Notes: generated by a model not told the origin, from the sequence alone. Shown: positions 1-9,042, counted from the first letter of the stretch. The stretch: DNA of 64,000 nucleotides from Pedobacter sp. ISL-64 (GCF_018613605.1 NZ_JAGGPU010000006.1:230411-294410); one strand, 5' to 3'. Program-made: numbers and translations.

Positions 1-1
1 A

Positions 2-784
2 ATACTCGCCGCTTACAATACAGCTGGACCTGTTCCCTATTTTCAGAAAACTCGTGAAATAACCTTGTTTGACGCAGAAGGTAAGCCATTGGAGATAAAA
101 TATCTTAATCTAAATAAGTATGCTTCGATGATCTGGGATACCGCGATAGATGCCAAGGTTGCAGAGGCTTCAAATTGCAGGCAAAATGAAATTGCTTATA
201 CCAGCTTCGAGGACATTGGAATCCAAACTGGAAATATTGTTCGTGGTAATTTGGTTTTAAATTCAACAAAAATTATTACAGCGGCGACAGCATTACTATC
301 GGGCGTTTCGGGTAAATATATTTATGTTCTTTCTCCTCCTAATATCCTTGGTAATAGCGATATTATCGGAAGTCAACAGCTAACTGCCGGGAAAGAGTAT
401 ATACTTTCTTTTTGGTCACATAATGGAATTCCGAAGGTTTATTATGGCAGCACTTTATTACCAATACCCACGGCGGCCACATACGAATATAATGGTTGGA
501 GTAACTATATCTATAAATTCAATGCTGGAAGCACCCCGGAGTCAATTCATATAGCACCTCAACCCACAATTGCAATTCATTTAGATGAAATTAGATTACA
601 ACCGGTTGATGCTCTTATGACTTCGTGGACTTATAACCCGCTTTATGGTATGAGCTCTGTAACAGACCACGCAGGAAGAATCTCATATTACGAGTATGAT
701 GAAATGGGCCGACTTTACCTAACAAAAGATCAGGAAGGAAATATTACAGAGAAGATTAAACAGGTGATAAATGGCGGATTGTAA
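2..784 (+). CDS. YD-repeat/RHS-family protein, C-terminal part
   Basis: This frame is open from the first bases of the window, so the start lies upstream and only about 260 C-terminal residues are visible. The last 60 residues hold a YD-type repeat (YYEYDEMGRLYLTKDQEGN), the signature of RHS/YD wall-associated proteins. The preceding part looks like a beta-rich sugar-binding-like module (SFWSHNGIPKVYYGS). The gene ends 41 bases before the DUF6443/RHS gene in the same direction. In Bacteroidota such paired large secreted YD genes commonly stand together, so the two are probably one transcription unit. The protein ends soon after the YD repeat with no RHS core and no toxin tip, so it is probably a partner or scaffold of the next protein. 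Family is confident, role is inferred. Confidence 0.8.
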   Translation: MLAAYNTAGPVPYFQKTREITLFDAEGKPLEIKYLNLNKYASMIWDTAIDAKVAEASNCRQNEIAYTSFEDIGIQTGNIVRGNLVLNSTKIITAATALLSGVSGKYIYVLSPPNILGNSDIIGSQQLTAGKEYILSFWSHNGIPKVYYGSTLLPIPTAATYEYNGWSNYIYKFNAGSTPESIHIAPQPTIAIHLDEIRLQPVDALMTSWTYNPLYGMSSVTDHAGRISYYEYDEMGRLYLTKDQEGNITEKIKQVINGGL

Positions 785-825
785 TTGCCTCAAAAATTCT
801 CTATAACTAAATTAACAATAAATAT

Positions 826-3800
826 ATGAATCTCAATTATAAACATGGGCGTGCCCTTTGGGTATTCTTATTCACTTCTCTTAATTTCCATGTATATGGT
901 CAAAATATTCCTGACCTTACAAAGCTCAGCGCTGATGGATCAGTAAATGTTGGTTTAACGCCCGACATTTTGCCAGCACCGAGCAATGGTAAATACAATT
1001 ATTATAGAACGCTTACCCCACTTGTCCCAATTAATAATGCTAATAGCATTTCTGAATCAAGTTCTCCAACGGATGTTCAGATAAGTACGGTTTTTAAAGA
1101 TGGTTTCAACAGACCTATTGAAAAGGTAACAAGAAATTTCAGTTCTAATGGGAATAACCATTATGTTGTTCCATTTGATACGCGTAATTTTTCCGGAGTA
1201 TCCTACCAGTTACTCCCATATGCACGGGTTGCAGATGCCAGTGCTGCTCCTGATCCCGGGGCTGGATATAGCCCATATACATTCGCGTATCAAGCAAATT
1301 ATTATGATGGTTTATATCCTCAGGAAGGGTATACTGGCTATACGGCTGTAAAGAATGCATCTGATGCCAATTCGAGGAAAACAATTAGCTATTTAGCGGG
1401 CAAAAGTCAGATCGGTCAAAATAATGGCACAACAACAAAGAAAGTTGGAAATGATGCAAATACAATAAGAATATGGAATCTTGATGCATCGGGCTTACCA
1501 GTTGCCAACAGTTTTTATGCACCGGATGAATTGTTTGGTATTGAAACTGTGAACCCTGAAGGCGAATACTCTCTTACGTTCAACGACAAAGACGGGCATC
1601 TTATTTATAAAAAGATAAAATTAAGCAGTCTGCCGTTGCAATACGCTGAAACGTACTACATCTACGATCAACTGGGTGCACTACGATATACTATACCACC
1701 AAAAGCAGTTGAGGCCATTGGTTCGGGAACCACAGTGCCAACTGTTATTCTGAACAACCTTTGTTTTCAATATAATTATGATGCCAAAGGCAGGCTAAGT
1801 GATCTGCAACATCCTGGTCAGGGTGCTAAAACCTATATGGTTTATGACAGGTTCGAAAGGCTGGTGATGCGCCAAACACCGGTTGAAAATGCGGATGGTA
1901 AGTGGGAAGTTATCTTTTACGACAAACTTGGCAGGGCAATCGCAACGTCTATATATAACAATACTAATGACAGAAGTTACTGGCAAAATTTGATGGATTC
2001 TCCTCCAATCAACCCTACAGCTTCCACACTTGCCTATTACCTTACCACAGATGGTGGAGAAGGTATCGTGCCAACCGAAAGTGCTATACCTGGTAATACC
2101 ATGATGACCTATTCTTATTATGATCATTATGGCAATACCATAGATAATAACGGTAACATATACAGTTTACTGGAACAAGAACAGGTATTCCAAAATGATT
2201 GGTTGAGCATTCCGGGTGCCGAGCAACCGATAAAGAGTAGTAGGACCCATAGCTTGTTGATTGGTACTAAAACGAGAATTCTTAAGTCTGTCAATGCCCA
2301 ACAGGGAATTGGGGATTGGAAGTATTCGCTTTATTATTATGACGATAAAGGCAGGATTATTGCTTCCGCCGCCTTTGATAAAATGGCTAATCAGGGCCAG
2401 ATGGATTATCAACATGCCCATTTCGTAAGTAACCAATTCGGTTTTAACGACCAGATTCTGATTAGTAAACATACGGTAAAAAATAACCTTTCTCTTGATG
2501 GGAACAATCGGCATGTAGAGTTGGTAAAAAATGAATACGAGCCTGCGAGCGGTAGGCTGGTCAAAAAAAGTCATAAAGTCAACAATAGTGGCTGGTCAAC
2601 TTTAGCATTATATAGCTATGATGAACTTGGAAGGGTAAAGAGACAGGTTTTAGGAAACTATGGCGAGGTCCAGGATTTCAACTATAATATACGAGGTCAA
2701 TTGAATGGGATTAACGCTGTATATGCGGAAACAGGAAATAAACAGAATGAAAGCAGAACCTTTGGCCAGTCTATAAAATACGATTATGGCTTTACCAACG
2801 TTCGCAAAGACGGCAAGATTGCAGGTATCGTTTGGAGAGGTGCAGGCTCTTCAGCCAAACCAATGTCATATGGCTACGCCTATGATCAGGCAGGTCGATT
2901 AAAAACCGCAGATTTTAGAGAACTTACAAACAGTGCCTGGTCAAATACAGCAACTGATTACTCTGTATCGAATCTAAAATACGACGTTGCCGGAAGTATT
3001 CTGTCAATGAAACAACGGGGAATGGCGTTTGAAAATGGTTCACTTGTTCCTAAAGATATTGACAGGTTATATTATAATTACAATCCCAATAGCTATCGAC
3101 TATCAAATGTTGAAGATACCGTTACCCAAAATTATGGTATTGGGGATTTTGTAAATAACAATGTTGGTTCAGCAGACTATAAGTATGATCTCAATGGAAA
3201 CGTGACTGGTGACCTGAATAAAAAGATACAGGATATCACGTATAACCATATGAATAAGCCCGTAGCCATTGTGTTTATTAATGGTGATCGAATTGAATAT
3301 AGTTATGACGCGGAAGGGATCAAACTTGAGGAAGTAATTAAACCAAACGGTGCCACCGCAAAAAGAACCGATTATATTGGAAACTTTGTTTATAAAAACG
3401 ATAGCCTTCAGTACTTAATAACCAGTAAAGGAAGGACCATTTTTAATCAATCCAATGCCACTACAAAGGAGGAATTTTTTGTCACCGATCACCTGGGGAA
3501 TGTTAGAAGTGTAATAGATGTTTTCAACTGGCCCATTCTTCAGTACCTGGCTTCTTATGAATTGGCAAGTGCCAATATAGAAGGTCTGTATTTTGATAAC
3601 CTAAACGAAATAAGAGATGATAAACCTGCCAGCCTTAATCCGGATGATTTCAAGGCAGGAAGGCTTAATGGACAGGAACCAGATCACCGCGTTGGAACAT
3701 CCCTATTATTGAAAGTAATGGCTGGCGACAAAGTAGAGCTGAACGTAAATAGCTTCTATGAGAGCTATAGTCAAAATGATGATACTCCGGTGGCTGCTGA

Positions 3801-5334
3801 GGATATGTTAAATGCCATTACACAGACGCTTACAAGTGGAGCAGGCGGATTCATTGGTAGTGAATCGCACAACGCGGATATGGTTGGCAAATTCTTCAAT
3901 ACAGAAAATTATCTTAATGTTTTCAATCAACTGGTCAATCAATCTACTGACCCCACTCAGCCCAAAGCCTATTTAAATTATATTCTTTACGATGAAAGTT
4001 ATAAAATAGTCAGTCAGTTTAGTGGTGCTTTTCAGGCAACAGGAAATAATGCTTGGACCGCAATAGGAACAACCCAACCATTAGAGATACCGCGTAATGG
4101 TTACCTTGCTGTTTATATCGACAACCGATCATTTACTAATGTTTATTTCGACCAGTTATCAGTCCGGTTTACAACTGGTAAGTTGAAGGAAGAGAGCCAC
4201 TATTATCCTTATGGACTACCGATGGGTAATATCGGAAGTGTCGCGAGCGGATTCGTTCCAAACAAGTATAAATACCAAACAAATGAAAATAATAATGAGC
4301 TTGGATTAAATATAATGGATTTTAACTTCCGTCAATATGATGCGCAGATTGGAAGGTTTATGGGTGTAGATCCTCTTGGTGCATCACCGGACATGATAAG
4401 TCCATATGTTGCGATGAATAATAACCCCGTTATATTTACTGATCCATCCGGACTAACTGCTTTGTCCGATTTTTACAATGGCTTGCTTGATGCATTTTAT
4501 GGCGGCCAATGGGACGAAGTTATTATCGTAGGGGATGGACCAGGCAAATCGAACGAGAATCCAGGCGGAGGAAACAATCCAGGTGCCGATTATGATCCTG
4601 GACGCGATGGACCTGGCTCTGGCTGGGGAAGTGGCTCTAATGGGGGTTTAGGTAGTGTGCCTAATGCACCCGGTGGAGGTGGTGGTTCAGCTAGTGGCAC
4701 TGGTAATGAAAATGCTCCAGCCAATACTCCGGGAAGCCCCAACGGCGCGGTTGATGGTGTAACAGGTGGTGGAAACGGTCACGGAACCAATACCGAGGAC
4801 GTTGACGGCGCTGCGGCCAATGGGATCAAGGACGGTAGTCCAGATGGCACTCCTGATGGTTATGATTTAGGATGGCTCAATGGAGTTCAAAATGTTCTTG
4901 ACATAGCAGGTCTTGTACCTGGGCTCGAATTCCTTGATGGAATAAACGGATTGATATATTTGGCACGGGGAGATAAGTTAAGTGCTGGACTAAGTTTTGC
5001 AGCCATGATACCAATCGGCGGGCAATTTGCAACCGCTGCAAAGAGTGCCGAAAAAATTGCTACAAAGTCATCAATGAAGACTGGTCGGGCGATGCATAGA
5101 GTTTATAAGGCTGCAGAACATGCACCTGAATTAGGGCGGATTAAAGAATTTACAGGTATAAAGGGAATCCGGCCAGACTTTGTAGATTTGCCTGCAAAAA
5201 CTATTTTTGAGCTAAAGCCAAATAATCCGAGATCAATAAAGCGCGGGCTGAAACAACTGGAAAAGTACAAAAACGCTTTTGAAAAACGTTTCAACGAGCC
5301 AGGATTGTGGAATACGCAGTTAGATCTTTATTAA
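826..5334 (+). CDS. Secreted DUF6443/RHS protein with nuclease-like polymorphic toxin tip
   Basis: Residues 1-26 form a signal peptide ending near VYG-QN. A DUF6443-like segment follows (about 50-170, TLTPLVPINN), then many YD repeats, and an RHS-associated core at about 1165-1206 (FRQYDAQIGRFMGVDPLG, then NPVIFTDPSG). After a Gly/Asn/Asp-rich linker (about 1240-1345) comes a pre-toxin helical segment (NVLDIAGLVPGLEFLDG), then a tip of about 90 residues. The tip contains RPDFVD and FELKP (about 1448-1465), which fits the D...ExK spacing of a restriction-endonuclease-fold nuclease. RHS proteins wrap their tip in a shell and deliver it to competitors. The DUF4304 gene 11 bases downstream is the likely immunity gene. 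RHS identity is strong; the nuclease assignment rests on the short motif. Confidence 0.85.
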   Translation: MNLNYKHGRALWVFLFTSLNFHVYGQNIPDLTKLSADGSVNVGLTPDILPAPSNGKYNYYRTLTPLVPINNANSISESSSPTDVQISTVFKDGFNRPIEKVTRNFSSNGNNHYVVPFDTRNFSGVSYQLLPYARVADASAAPDPGAGYSPYTFAYQANYYDGLYPQEGYTGYTAVKNASDANSRKTISYLAGKSQIGQNNGTTTKKVGNDANTIRIWNLDASGLPVANSFYAPDELFGIETVNPEGEYSLTFNDKDGHLIYKKIKLSSLPLQYAETYYIYDQLGALRYTIPPKAVEAIGSGTTVPTVILNNLCFQYNYDAKGRLSDLQHPGQGAKTYMVYDRFERLVMRQTPVENADGKWEVIFYDKLGRAIATSIYNNTNDRSYWQNLMDSPPINPTASTLAYYLTTDGGEGIVPTESAIPGNTMMTYSYYDHYGNTIDNNGNIYSLLEQEQVFQNDWLSIPGAEQPIKSSRTHSLLIGTKTRILKSVNAQQGIGDWKYSLYYYDDKGRIIASAAFDKMANQGQMDYQHAHFVSNQFGFNDQILISKHTVKNNLSLDGNNRHVELVKNEYEPASGRLVKKSHKVNNSGWSTLALYSYDELGRVKRQVLGNYGEVQDFNYNIRGQLNGINAVYAETGNKQNESRTFGQSIKYDYGFTNVRKDGKIAGIVWRGAGSSAKPMSYGYAYDQAGRLKTADFRELTNSAWSNTATDYSVSNLKYDVAGSILSMKQRGMAFENGSLVPKDIDRLYYNYNPNSYRLSNVEDTVTQNYGIGDFVNNNVGSADYKYDLNGNVTGDLNKKIQDITYNHMNKPVAIVFINGDRIEYSYDAEGIKLEEVIKPNGATAKRTDYIGNFVYKNDSLQYLITSKGRTIFNQSNATTKEEFFVTDHLGNVRSVIDVFNWPILQYLASYELASANIEGLYFDNLNEIRDDKPASLNPDDFKAGRLNGQEPDHRVGTSLLLKVMAGDKVELNVNSFYESYSQNDDTPVAAEDMLNAITQTLTSGAGGFIGSESHNADMVGKFFNTENYLNVFNQLVNQSTDPTQPKAYLNYILYDESYKIVSQFSGAFQATGNNAWTAIGTTQPLEIPRNGYLAVYIDNRSFTNVYFDQLSVRFTTGKLKEESHYYPYGLPMGNIGSVASGFVPNKYKYQTNENNNELGLNIMDFNFRQYDAQIGRFMGVDPLGASPDMISPYVAMNNNPVIFTDPSGLTALSDFYNGLLDAFYGGQWDEVIIVGDGPGKSNENPGGGNNPGADYDPGRDGPGSGWGSGSNGGLGSVPNAPGGGGGSASGTGNENAPANTPGSPNGAVDGVTGGGNGHGTNTEDVDGAAANGIKDGSPDGTPDGYDLGWLNGVQNVLDIAGLVPGLEFLDGINGLIYLARGDKLSAGLSFAAMIPIGGQFATAAKSAEKIATKSSMKTGRAMHRVYKAAEHAPELGRIKEFTGIKGIRPDFVDLPAKTIFELKPNNPRSIKRGLKQLEKYKNAFEKRFNEPGLWNTQLDLY

Positions 5335-5345
5335 AAAATAATAAT

Positions 5346-5795
5346 ATGGAAAAGCAAGATTTAATAAACCTTTTAAACGAAATATTTGTGCCGCTAGGAT
5401 TCAAAAAGAAAGGGAATAATTGGGTGCTTAATAAGGAAGAAATAGCAAAAATCTTAAATCTCCAAAAGTCACAATTTTCAAACTCATTTTATATAAATTA
5501 TGATTATATAGTCAAGGCTATACCATTGGATGGTTTCAGGGCCCATATTTTTAATGGGCTGTCATCCTCAAATGAGGTAGAAAATGCCTATATAAAGCAA
5601 TTGTTAGATTTAGAGTCTTCCGTAAATCCAGAAAAAAGGTTGTCAGACTTGAGGGATCGGATTCAAAGTAAAATTGTTTCTGAATTTAATGAAGTTAATA
5701 ACGAAGCAGATCTGCTCAAGGTACTCAATCGACGAGAACGCCTAATTGGAATACCCCCTTTGGTGTTAGAACATTTTAATTTGGCTGCCAGGTGA
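5346..5795 (+). CDS. DUF4304-like protein, probable immunity protein 1
   Basis: A 149-residue soluble protein beginning MEKQDLINLL. I chose the ATG at 5346 because it falls just after the RHS stop, whereas the longer frame opening at 5307 overlaps the toxin gene. The pattern FVPLGFKKKGNNWV, then ILNLQKSQFSNSFYINYDY, matches DUF4304-like proteins. It has no signal peptide or membrane segment, as expected of a cytoplasmic immunity protein guarding against a sibling's RHS toxin. Its position immediately 3' of the toxin tip is the main argument; DUF4304 itself has no proven activity that I can cite. A close paralogue follows at 5887. Confidence 0.7.
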   Translation: MEKQDLINLLNEIFVPLGFKKKGNNWVLNKEEIAKILNLQKSQFSNSFYINYDYIVKAIPLDGFRAHIFNGLSSSNEVENAYIKQLLDLESSVNPEKRLSDLRDRIQSKIVSEFNEVNNEADLLKVLNRRERLIGIPPLVLEHFNLAAR

Positions 5796-5803
5796 GAATT
5801 GAG

Positions 5804-5832
5804 GTGGAGTTCTAACAAGGACTCCACTTTCA
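5804..5832 (+). terminator. Hairpin after first DUF4304 gene
   Basis: GTGGAGT (5804-5810) pairs with ACTCCAC (5821-5827) across a 10-base loop, followed by TTTC. The T-run is weak, so it may be a partial terminator or an mRNA-stabilising hairpin between the two DUF4304 genes. Confidence 0.4.
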
Positions 5833-5886
5833 AGAATAAAGATTTAGTGGTTGAATGCGGTATTGGATTTATATTAAAACCTTAGT

Positions 5887-6336
5887 ATGGAAAAGAAAGA
5901 TTTAGCTAAAATACTCGATAACATATTCCTTCCATTAAACTATAAAAAGAAGGGAAACTATTGGGTAAACAATTATGGGGAAATCATAAAGATGATTAAC
6001 CTCCAGAAGTCCAATTATAGTAACCTATATTATATTAACTATGGATTTATTCTGAAAAGTGTTCCGCTAGGTAACAATACCATGCATATTTATCATCGCT
6101 TCGGCTCTAGTGATTTAAAAGAAAATCAAAGAATTAATGAATTGTTAGATTTAGAGAATAACATTAATGATGTAGAAAGGCAATTCGGCCTAACAAACAT
6201 TCTTGAAATTGACCTAGTCCAAAAATTACAATCAAAAAACAGTGAAGACGATATATTAGCTGACTTACAGAATCGTCCACATCTCAATGATATTCCACTT
6301 GTGGTTAAAAAACATTTTGGATTACCTGTTGATTAG
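5887..6336 (+). CDS. DUF4304-like protein, probable immunity protein 2
   Basis: A 149-residue paralogue of the preceding gene with the same length and order of motifs: MEKKDLAKILDNIF, LNYKKKGNYWV, INLQKSNYSNLYYINYGF, and a C-terminal IPLVVKKHFGLP matching IPPLVLEHFNL. The pair clearly arose by duplication. Arrays of diverged immunity copies behind an RHS gene are typical of polymorphic toxin loci, where extra copies guard against variant tips carried by relatives. It lies 91 bases after the first copy, separated by a hairpin. No membrane or export signal. The family call is fair; which toxin it neutralises cannot be read from the sequence. Confidence 0.65.
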   Translation: MEKKDLAKILDNIFLPLNYKKKGNYWVNNYGEIIKMINLQKSNYSNLYYINYGFILKSVPLGNNTMHIYHRFGSSDLKENQRINELLDLENNINDVERQFGLTNILEIDLVQKLQSKNSEDDILADLQNRPHLNDIPLVVKKHFGLPVD

Positions 6337-6429
6337 GTTATGCTACTACAGGTTTCACACCGTACAAATTTCGTTACTCAATATTCATTAAAGTTTTGGC
6401 ATTGTACATCAAATTAACCACCCTAAAAC

Positions 6430-7083
6430 ATGTATAAGAAGATCGTTTTAATTCCCTTCCTGCCTTTGGTTCTACTTACTACAAGTTGCAATGGCGACAA
6501 CAAGCCTGGGGAGGTTCCTGAAGTAAAATATAACGAGCCGGGTGCAATTACTATTGGTACTGATTCCCTGCCTGTAAATAATGGGATTCAAAATGACAAT
6601 GTGCATCCGAACAAAAACCAAAATCCTGCGAAGATAATTTCTCTTTATGACAACAAATTGGAAATTATAATTCCGGCTTCCTTAGAGCGGCTGGACAGGA
6701 GTAAACTAGTAAGAAAATATCCTAATGCAAATCCGCCTGAGATAGCCTTTTCAAATAAGGATGGTAGCGTTAATATTGCCTTTAGATTTAATTCGAGAGT
6801 CACAATAGGAAATGATGCTGCTAAGCTTGTGCAAATGATGTCAGCCAATTTAAAATCAACGGGCATAGAAGTTACAAGCGAAATAACGAACGTTAGCGGC
6901 CGAGATTTTGCAGTAGTTGAATTTGTGAGTGATGCCTACAATACAAAAATATATAATAAAATGGTTGCTACAGTTATTGACGGACGCGTAATGATCTGCA
7001 CTTTTAACTGCACCACCGGACAGCTAATAGAGTGGAAGGAAATTGGCGAAGCTTGCCTAAAGTCTATTCGAGTTAAAGTTTGA
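6430..7083 (+). CDS. Lipoprotein with DcrB/PsbP-like domain
   Basis: A 217-residue protein with a lipoprotein signal: MYKK, hydrophobic stretch, lipobox LTTSC with Cys at about residue 20, so it is probably anchored in the outer or inner membrane. After an Asn/Pro-rich linker to about residue 70, the rest alternates strands and helices (KLEIIIPASLERLD, IAFRFNSR, FAVVEFVS, MVATVIDGRVMICTFNC, EACLKSIRV). This resembles small DcrB/PsbP/Mog1-type folds. No catalytic motif is seen. It stands 93 bases after the DUF4304 pair in the same direction and could belong to the same locus. Fold assignment is by eye and tentative. Confidence 0.5.
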   Translation: MYKKIVLIPFLPLVLLTTSCNGDNKPGEVPEVKYNEPGAITIGTDSLPVNNGIQNDNVHPNKNQNPAKIISLYDNKLEIIIPASLERLDRSKLVRKYPNANPPEIAFSNKDGSVNIAFRFNSRVTIGNDAAKLVQMMSANLKSTGIEVTSEITNVSGRDFAVVEFVSDAYNTKIYNKMVATVIDGRVMICTFNCTTGQLIEWKEIGEACLKSIRVKV

Positions 7084-7381
7084 GAACAATAACTACCAAA
7101 CCACACATATGTACCATGATAACAAAATAAAAACTAAAGATTTACCAATATTAGATGGAGATATTGACGGATGGGCTTCTCGTAGAGACAACATTTATAT
7201 GACGAATTCCTGTTAAAACTTCTGAGCTTCTATGAATGATTCGAGCTTTTTACTTTAGTATGTTAAAATGAAGTAAACATAAAGAATTTTGATGATAGTC
7301 TTTGCAGGATTCTACAAAATGGTTATCTTTGTTTCATACAAAAAGTTCTTTAAAACACATCAAAACAGGTCAAATAAAATG

Positions 7382-7400
7382 GTGACCCATTCAGTGACCC
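7382..7400 (+). repeat. Spaced 7-bp direct repeat (candidate integrase arm site, copy 1)
   Basis: GTGACCC-ATTCA-GTGACCC: a perfect 7-bp direct repeat with a 5-bp spacer. It starts 78 bases before the 20-bp core at 7460. The copy at 32289 starts 77 bases before the other core, so motif-to-core geometry is conserved. I infer an integrase or excisionase arm-type binding site. Confidence 0.55.
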
Positions 7401-7459
7401 GATTTTGAAATCCTTTGAAATAACGCCATTTAAGCGGATTATATCGACATAAAGTGATT

Positions 7460-7479
7460 CCAGCGGGATCACAAGAAAC
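7460..7479 (+). repeat. 20-bp direct repeat, left copy (probable att core)
   Basis: CCAGCGGGATCACAAGAAAC is identical to 32366-32385. The two copies bracket the integrase, mobilization genes and the aspartate operon, and each is followed by a hairpin terminator. The CCCAG/CGGGATC flavour of the right copy resembles the T-stem and acceptor end of a tRNA gene, a usual integration target, but no complete tRNA is present in the window. Confidence 0.7.
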
Positions 7480-7495
7480 AATATCAAAGAGAACT

Positions 7496-7530
7496 AAAAC
7501 CCTGCAAATCAAACGATTGCAGGGTTTTTG
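7496..7530 (+). terminator. Strong hairpin terminator next to left att core
   Basis: A 12-bp perfect stem: AAAACCCTGCAA (7496-7507) with TTGCAGGGTTTT (7517-7528), 9-base loop, followed by T and G. It stands 16 bases after the core repeat, mirroring the hairpin that follows the right core. Confidence 0.8.
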
Positions 7531-7575
7531 CTTTTACGGGTTTTGCCAAAATATGCACGAAATCGCATATAAAAT

Positions 7576-7594
7576 GTGCGTCATTCGGTGCGTC
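7576..7594 (+). repeat. Spaced 7-bp direct repeat (candidate arm site, copy 2)
   Basis: GTGCGTC-ATTCG-GTGCGTC, the same 7-5-7 architecture as 7382-7400, here between the att core and the integrase start. It may bind the integrase and also regulate its promoter. Confidence 0.55.
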
Positions 7595-7719
7595 GTTCTT
7601 TATAATATCAAACTCCCCTAATTCGTATTAATACATTGATATTCAGCTAGTTTAATAGGTGAACATCTTGTGTGAATGAAACTGCAAAGCTATTTTTATT
7701 TAACCTTAATGTTATCGTT

Positions 7720-9042
7720 ATGAAAACTAATTTTAGCGTGCTTTTCTTTTTGAAAAAGCCAAAAAACTACACAAAAGGGGCTGTCTACTTTATCTTTTTA
7801 AGAATTACAGTGGACGGGGTTCGTGCGGAAATGTCAACAAGCAGAAATTGCGAGCCGGAGCGGTGGAACGCAAAAGCCGGAAAAGTCATCGGCACAAAGG
7901 AAGATGTTAAAACCCTGAATGCCTATCTGGAAAATATGAAAGCAGAAGTTTATGCAGCCCATAGCCAGCTAAGCGTAGACGGAGCCGAAATAACCGCCGA
8001 TGCTGTTAAATGCAAATTCTTAGGTAAAGAAGAAAAAGCACATACTATATTGGAGGCCATTAAAACCCACAATGAAAAAATGAAAGCATTAGTGGATAAA
8101 GAAGAATATGCGCCTGGGACACTTAGAAGATTTGAGGTACTGGAAAGGCATGTTGAAGATTTCATTGCCGCTAAATACAATCGAGCGGACTTTAACGTAA
8201 AAAGTATAGACCATGAGTTTATCGATGGTTTTGACTTTTATTTGCATACGACCAAGGAGAACGATACCAATACGGCTAATAAACACCTTAAAAACCTCAA
8301 AAAAATAGTTACCATCTGCCGGAAATATAAATGGATCCACACTGATCCTTTCTTCGGACATATACTAAAATCCAAACCTGTACATCGGGAGTATCTGACC
8401 GCAGATGAATTGCGTAAGATCACCGAAAAACAGTTTACTACTCCAAGGCTATCTCACGTGCGTGATTTTTTCCTATTCAGCTGTTATACCGGGCTTTCCT
8501 ATGCCGATGTTCAAAAACTAAAATTAGCCGACATCGGTATTGGGGTTGATGGGGAACGCTGGATATTTACCTATAGAAAAAAGACAGATACCAGGGCAGC
8601 AATACCGTTATTGCCAATAGCTGCAAATATTCTTGATCAGTACATAGACCATCCATACTGTCTCAACAATGACAGGGCCCTACCCATTTCAAGCAATCAA
8701 AAGATGAACGAATATCTGGTTGAAATTGCGGCACTTTCAGGGGTTAATAAAATATTAGGCAACCGTGTAGCGAAACGGACTTTCGGCACTACTGTAACTT
8801 TATTGAATGGTGTCCCGATCGAAAGCGTATCTAAAATGCTTGGACACACCAATATACGCACCACACAACTATATGCTAAAGTATTGGATACCAAAGTAAG
8901 TGAAGATATGGCCCCGCTTATGGAAAAATTTGTTTCCCGTTACCAGCTGGTTAATGAAGTCCCAGAATCTAAAATAAGCGCAGACACAGCGATGTTAAGG
9001 AAGAAATGCACTCCGGTTTCAAAAATGACCGAAGCCTGTTAA
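7720..9042 (+). CDS. Bacteroidota-type tyrosine recombinase (integrase)
   Basis: About 440 residues. I chose the ATG at 7720 (MKTNFSVLFFLKKPKN), the usual start in this family; an upstream GTG at 7672 adds 16 unlikely residues. Residues 1-100 are the arm-binding domain, about 105-205 the SAM-like core-binding domain, and about 220-395 the catalytic domain. CYTGLSYADV has Ser where classical recombinases have the first Arg, as in IntDOT. LGHTNIRTTQLYAKV keeps the late His (about 375) and the nucleophile Tyr385. However, the HxxR box, normally HxARHTFAT, reads RVAKRTFGT (349-357), so both His and Arg are replaced. It lies beside the att core and should integrate or excise the island, unless these changes disable it. 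Confidence 0.93.
   Translation: MKTNFSVLFFLKKPKNYTKGAVYFIFLRITVDGVRAEMSTSRNCEPERWNAKAGKVIGTKEDVKTLNAYLENMKAEVYAAHSQLSVDGAEITADAVKCKFLGKEEKAHTILEAIKTHNEKMKALVDKEEYAPGTLRRFEVLERHVEDFIAAKYNRADFNVKSIDHEFIDGFDFYLHTTKENDTNTANKHLKNLKKIVTICRKYKWIHTDPFFGHILKSKPVHREYLTADELRKITEKQFTTPRLSHVRDFFLFSCYTGLSYADVQKLKLADIGIGVDGERWIFTYRKKTDTRAAIPLLPIAANILDQYIDHPYCLNNDRALPISSNQKMNEYLVEIAALSGVNKILGNRVAKRTFGTTVTLLNGVPIESVSKMLGHTNIRTTQLYAKVLDTKVSEDMAPLMEKFVSRYQLVNEVPESKISADTAMLRKKCTPVSKMTEAC

Larger units (their letters stand above)
7084..7719. other. Non-coding junction: remnant ORF, att core and arm motifs
   Basis: No convincing gene. It contains a 35-codon reading frame (7109-7216, MYHDNKIKTKD..., probably a gene tail remnant), one spaced-repeat motif at 7382-7400, the 20-bp core shared with 32366-32385, a strong hairpin at 7496-7528, and a second spaced-repeat motif at 7576-7594 ahead of the integrase. 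The order fits the left junction of an integrated island. Confidence 0.6.
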
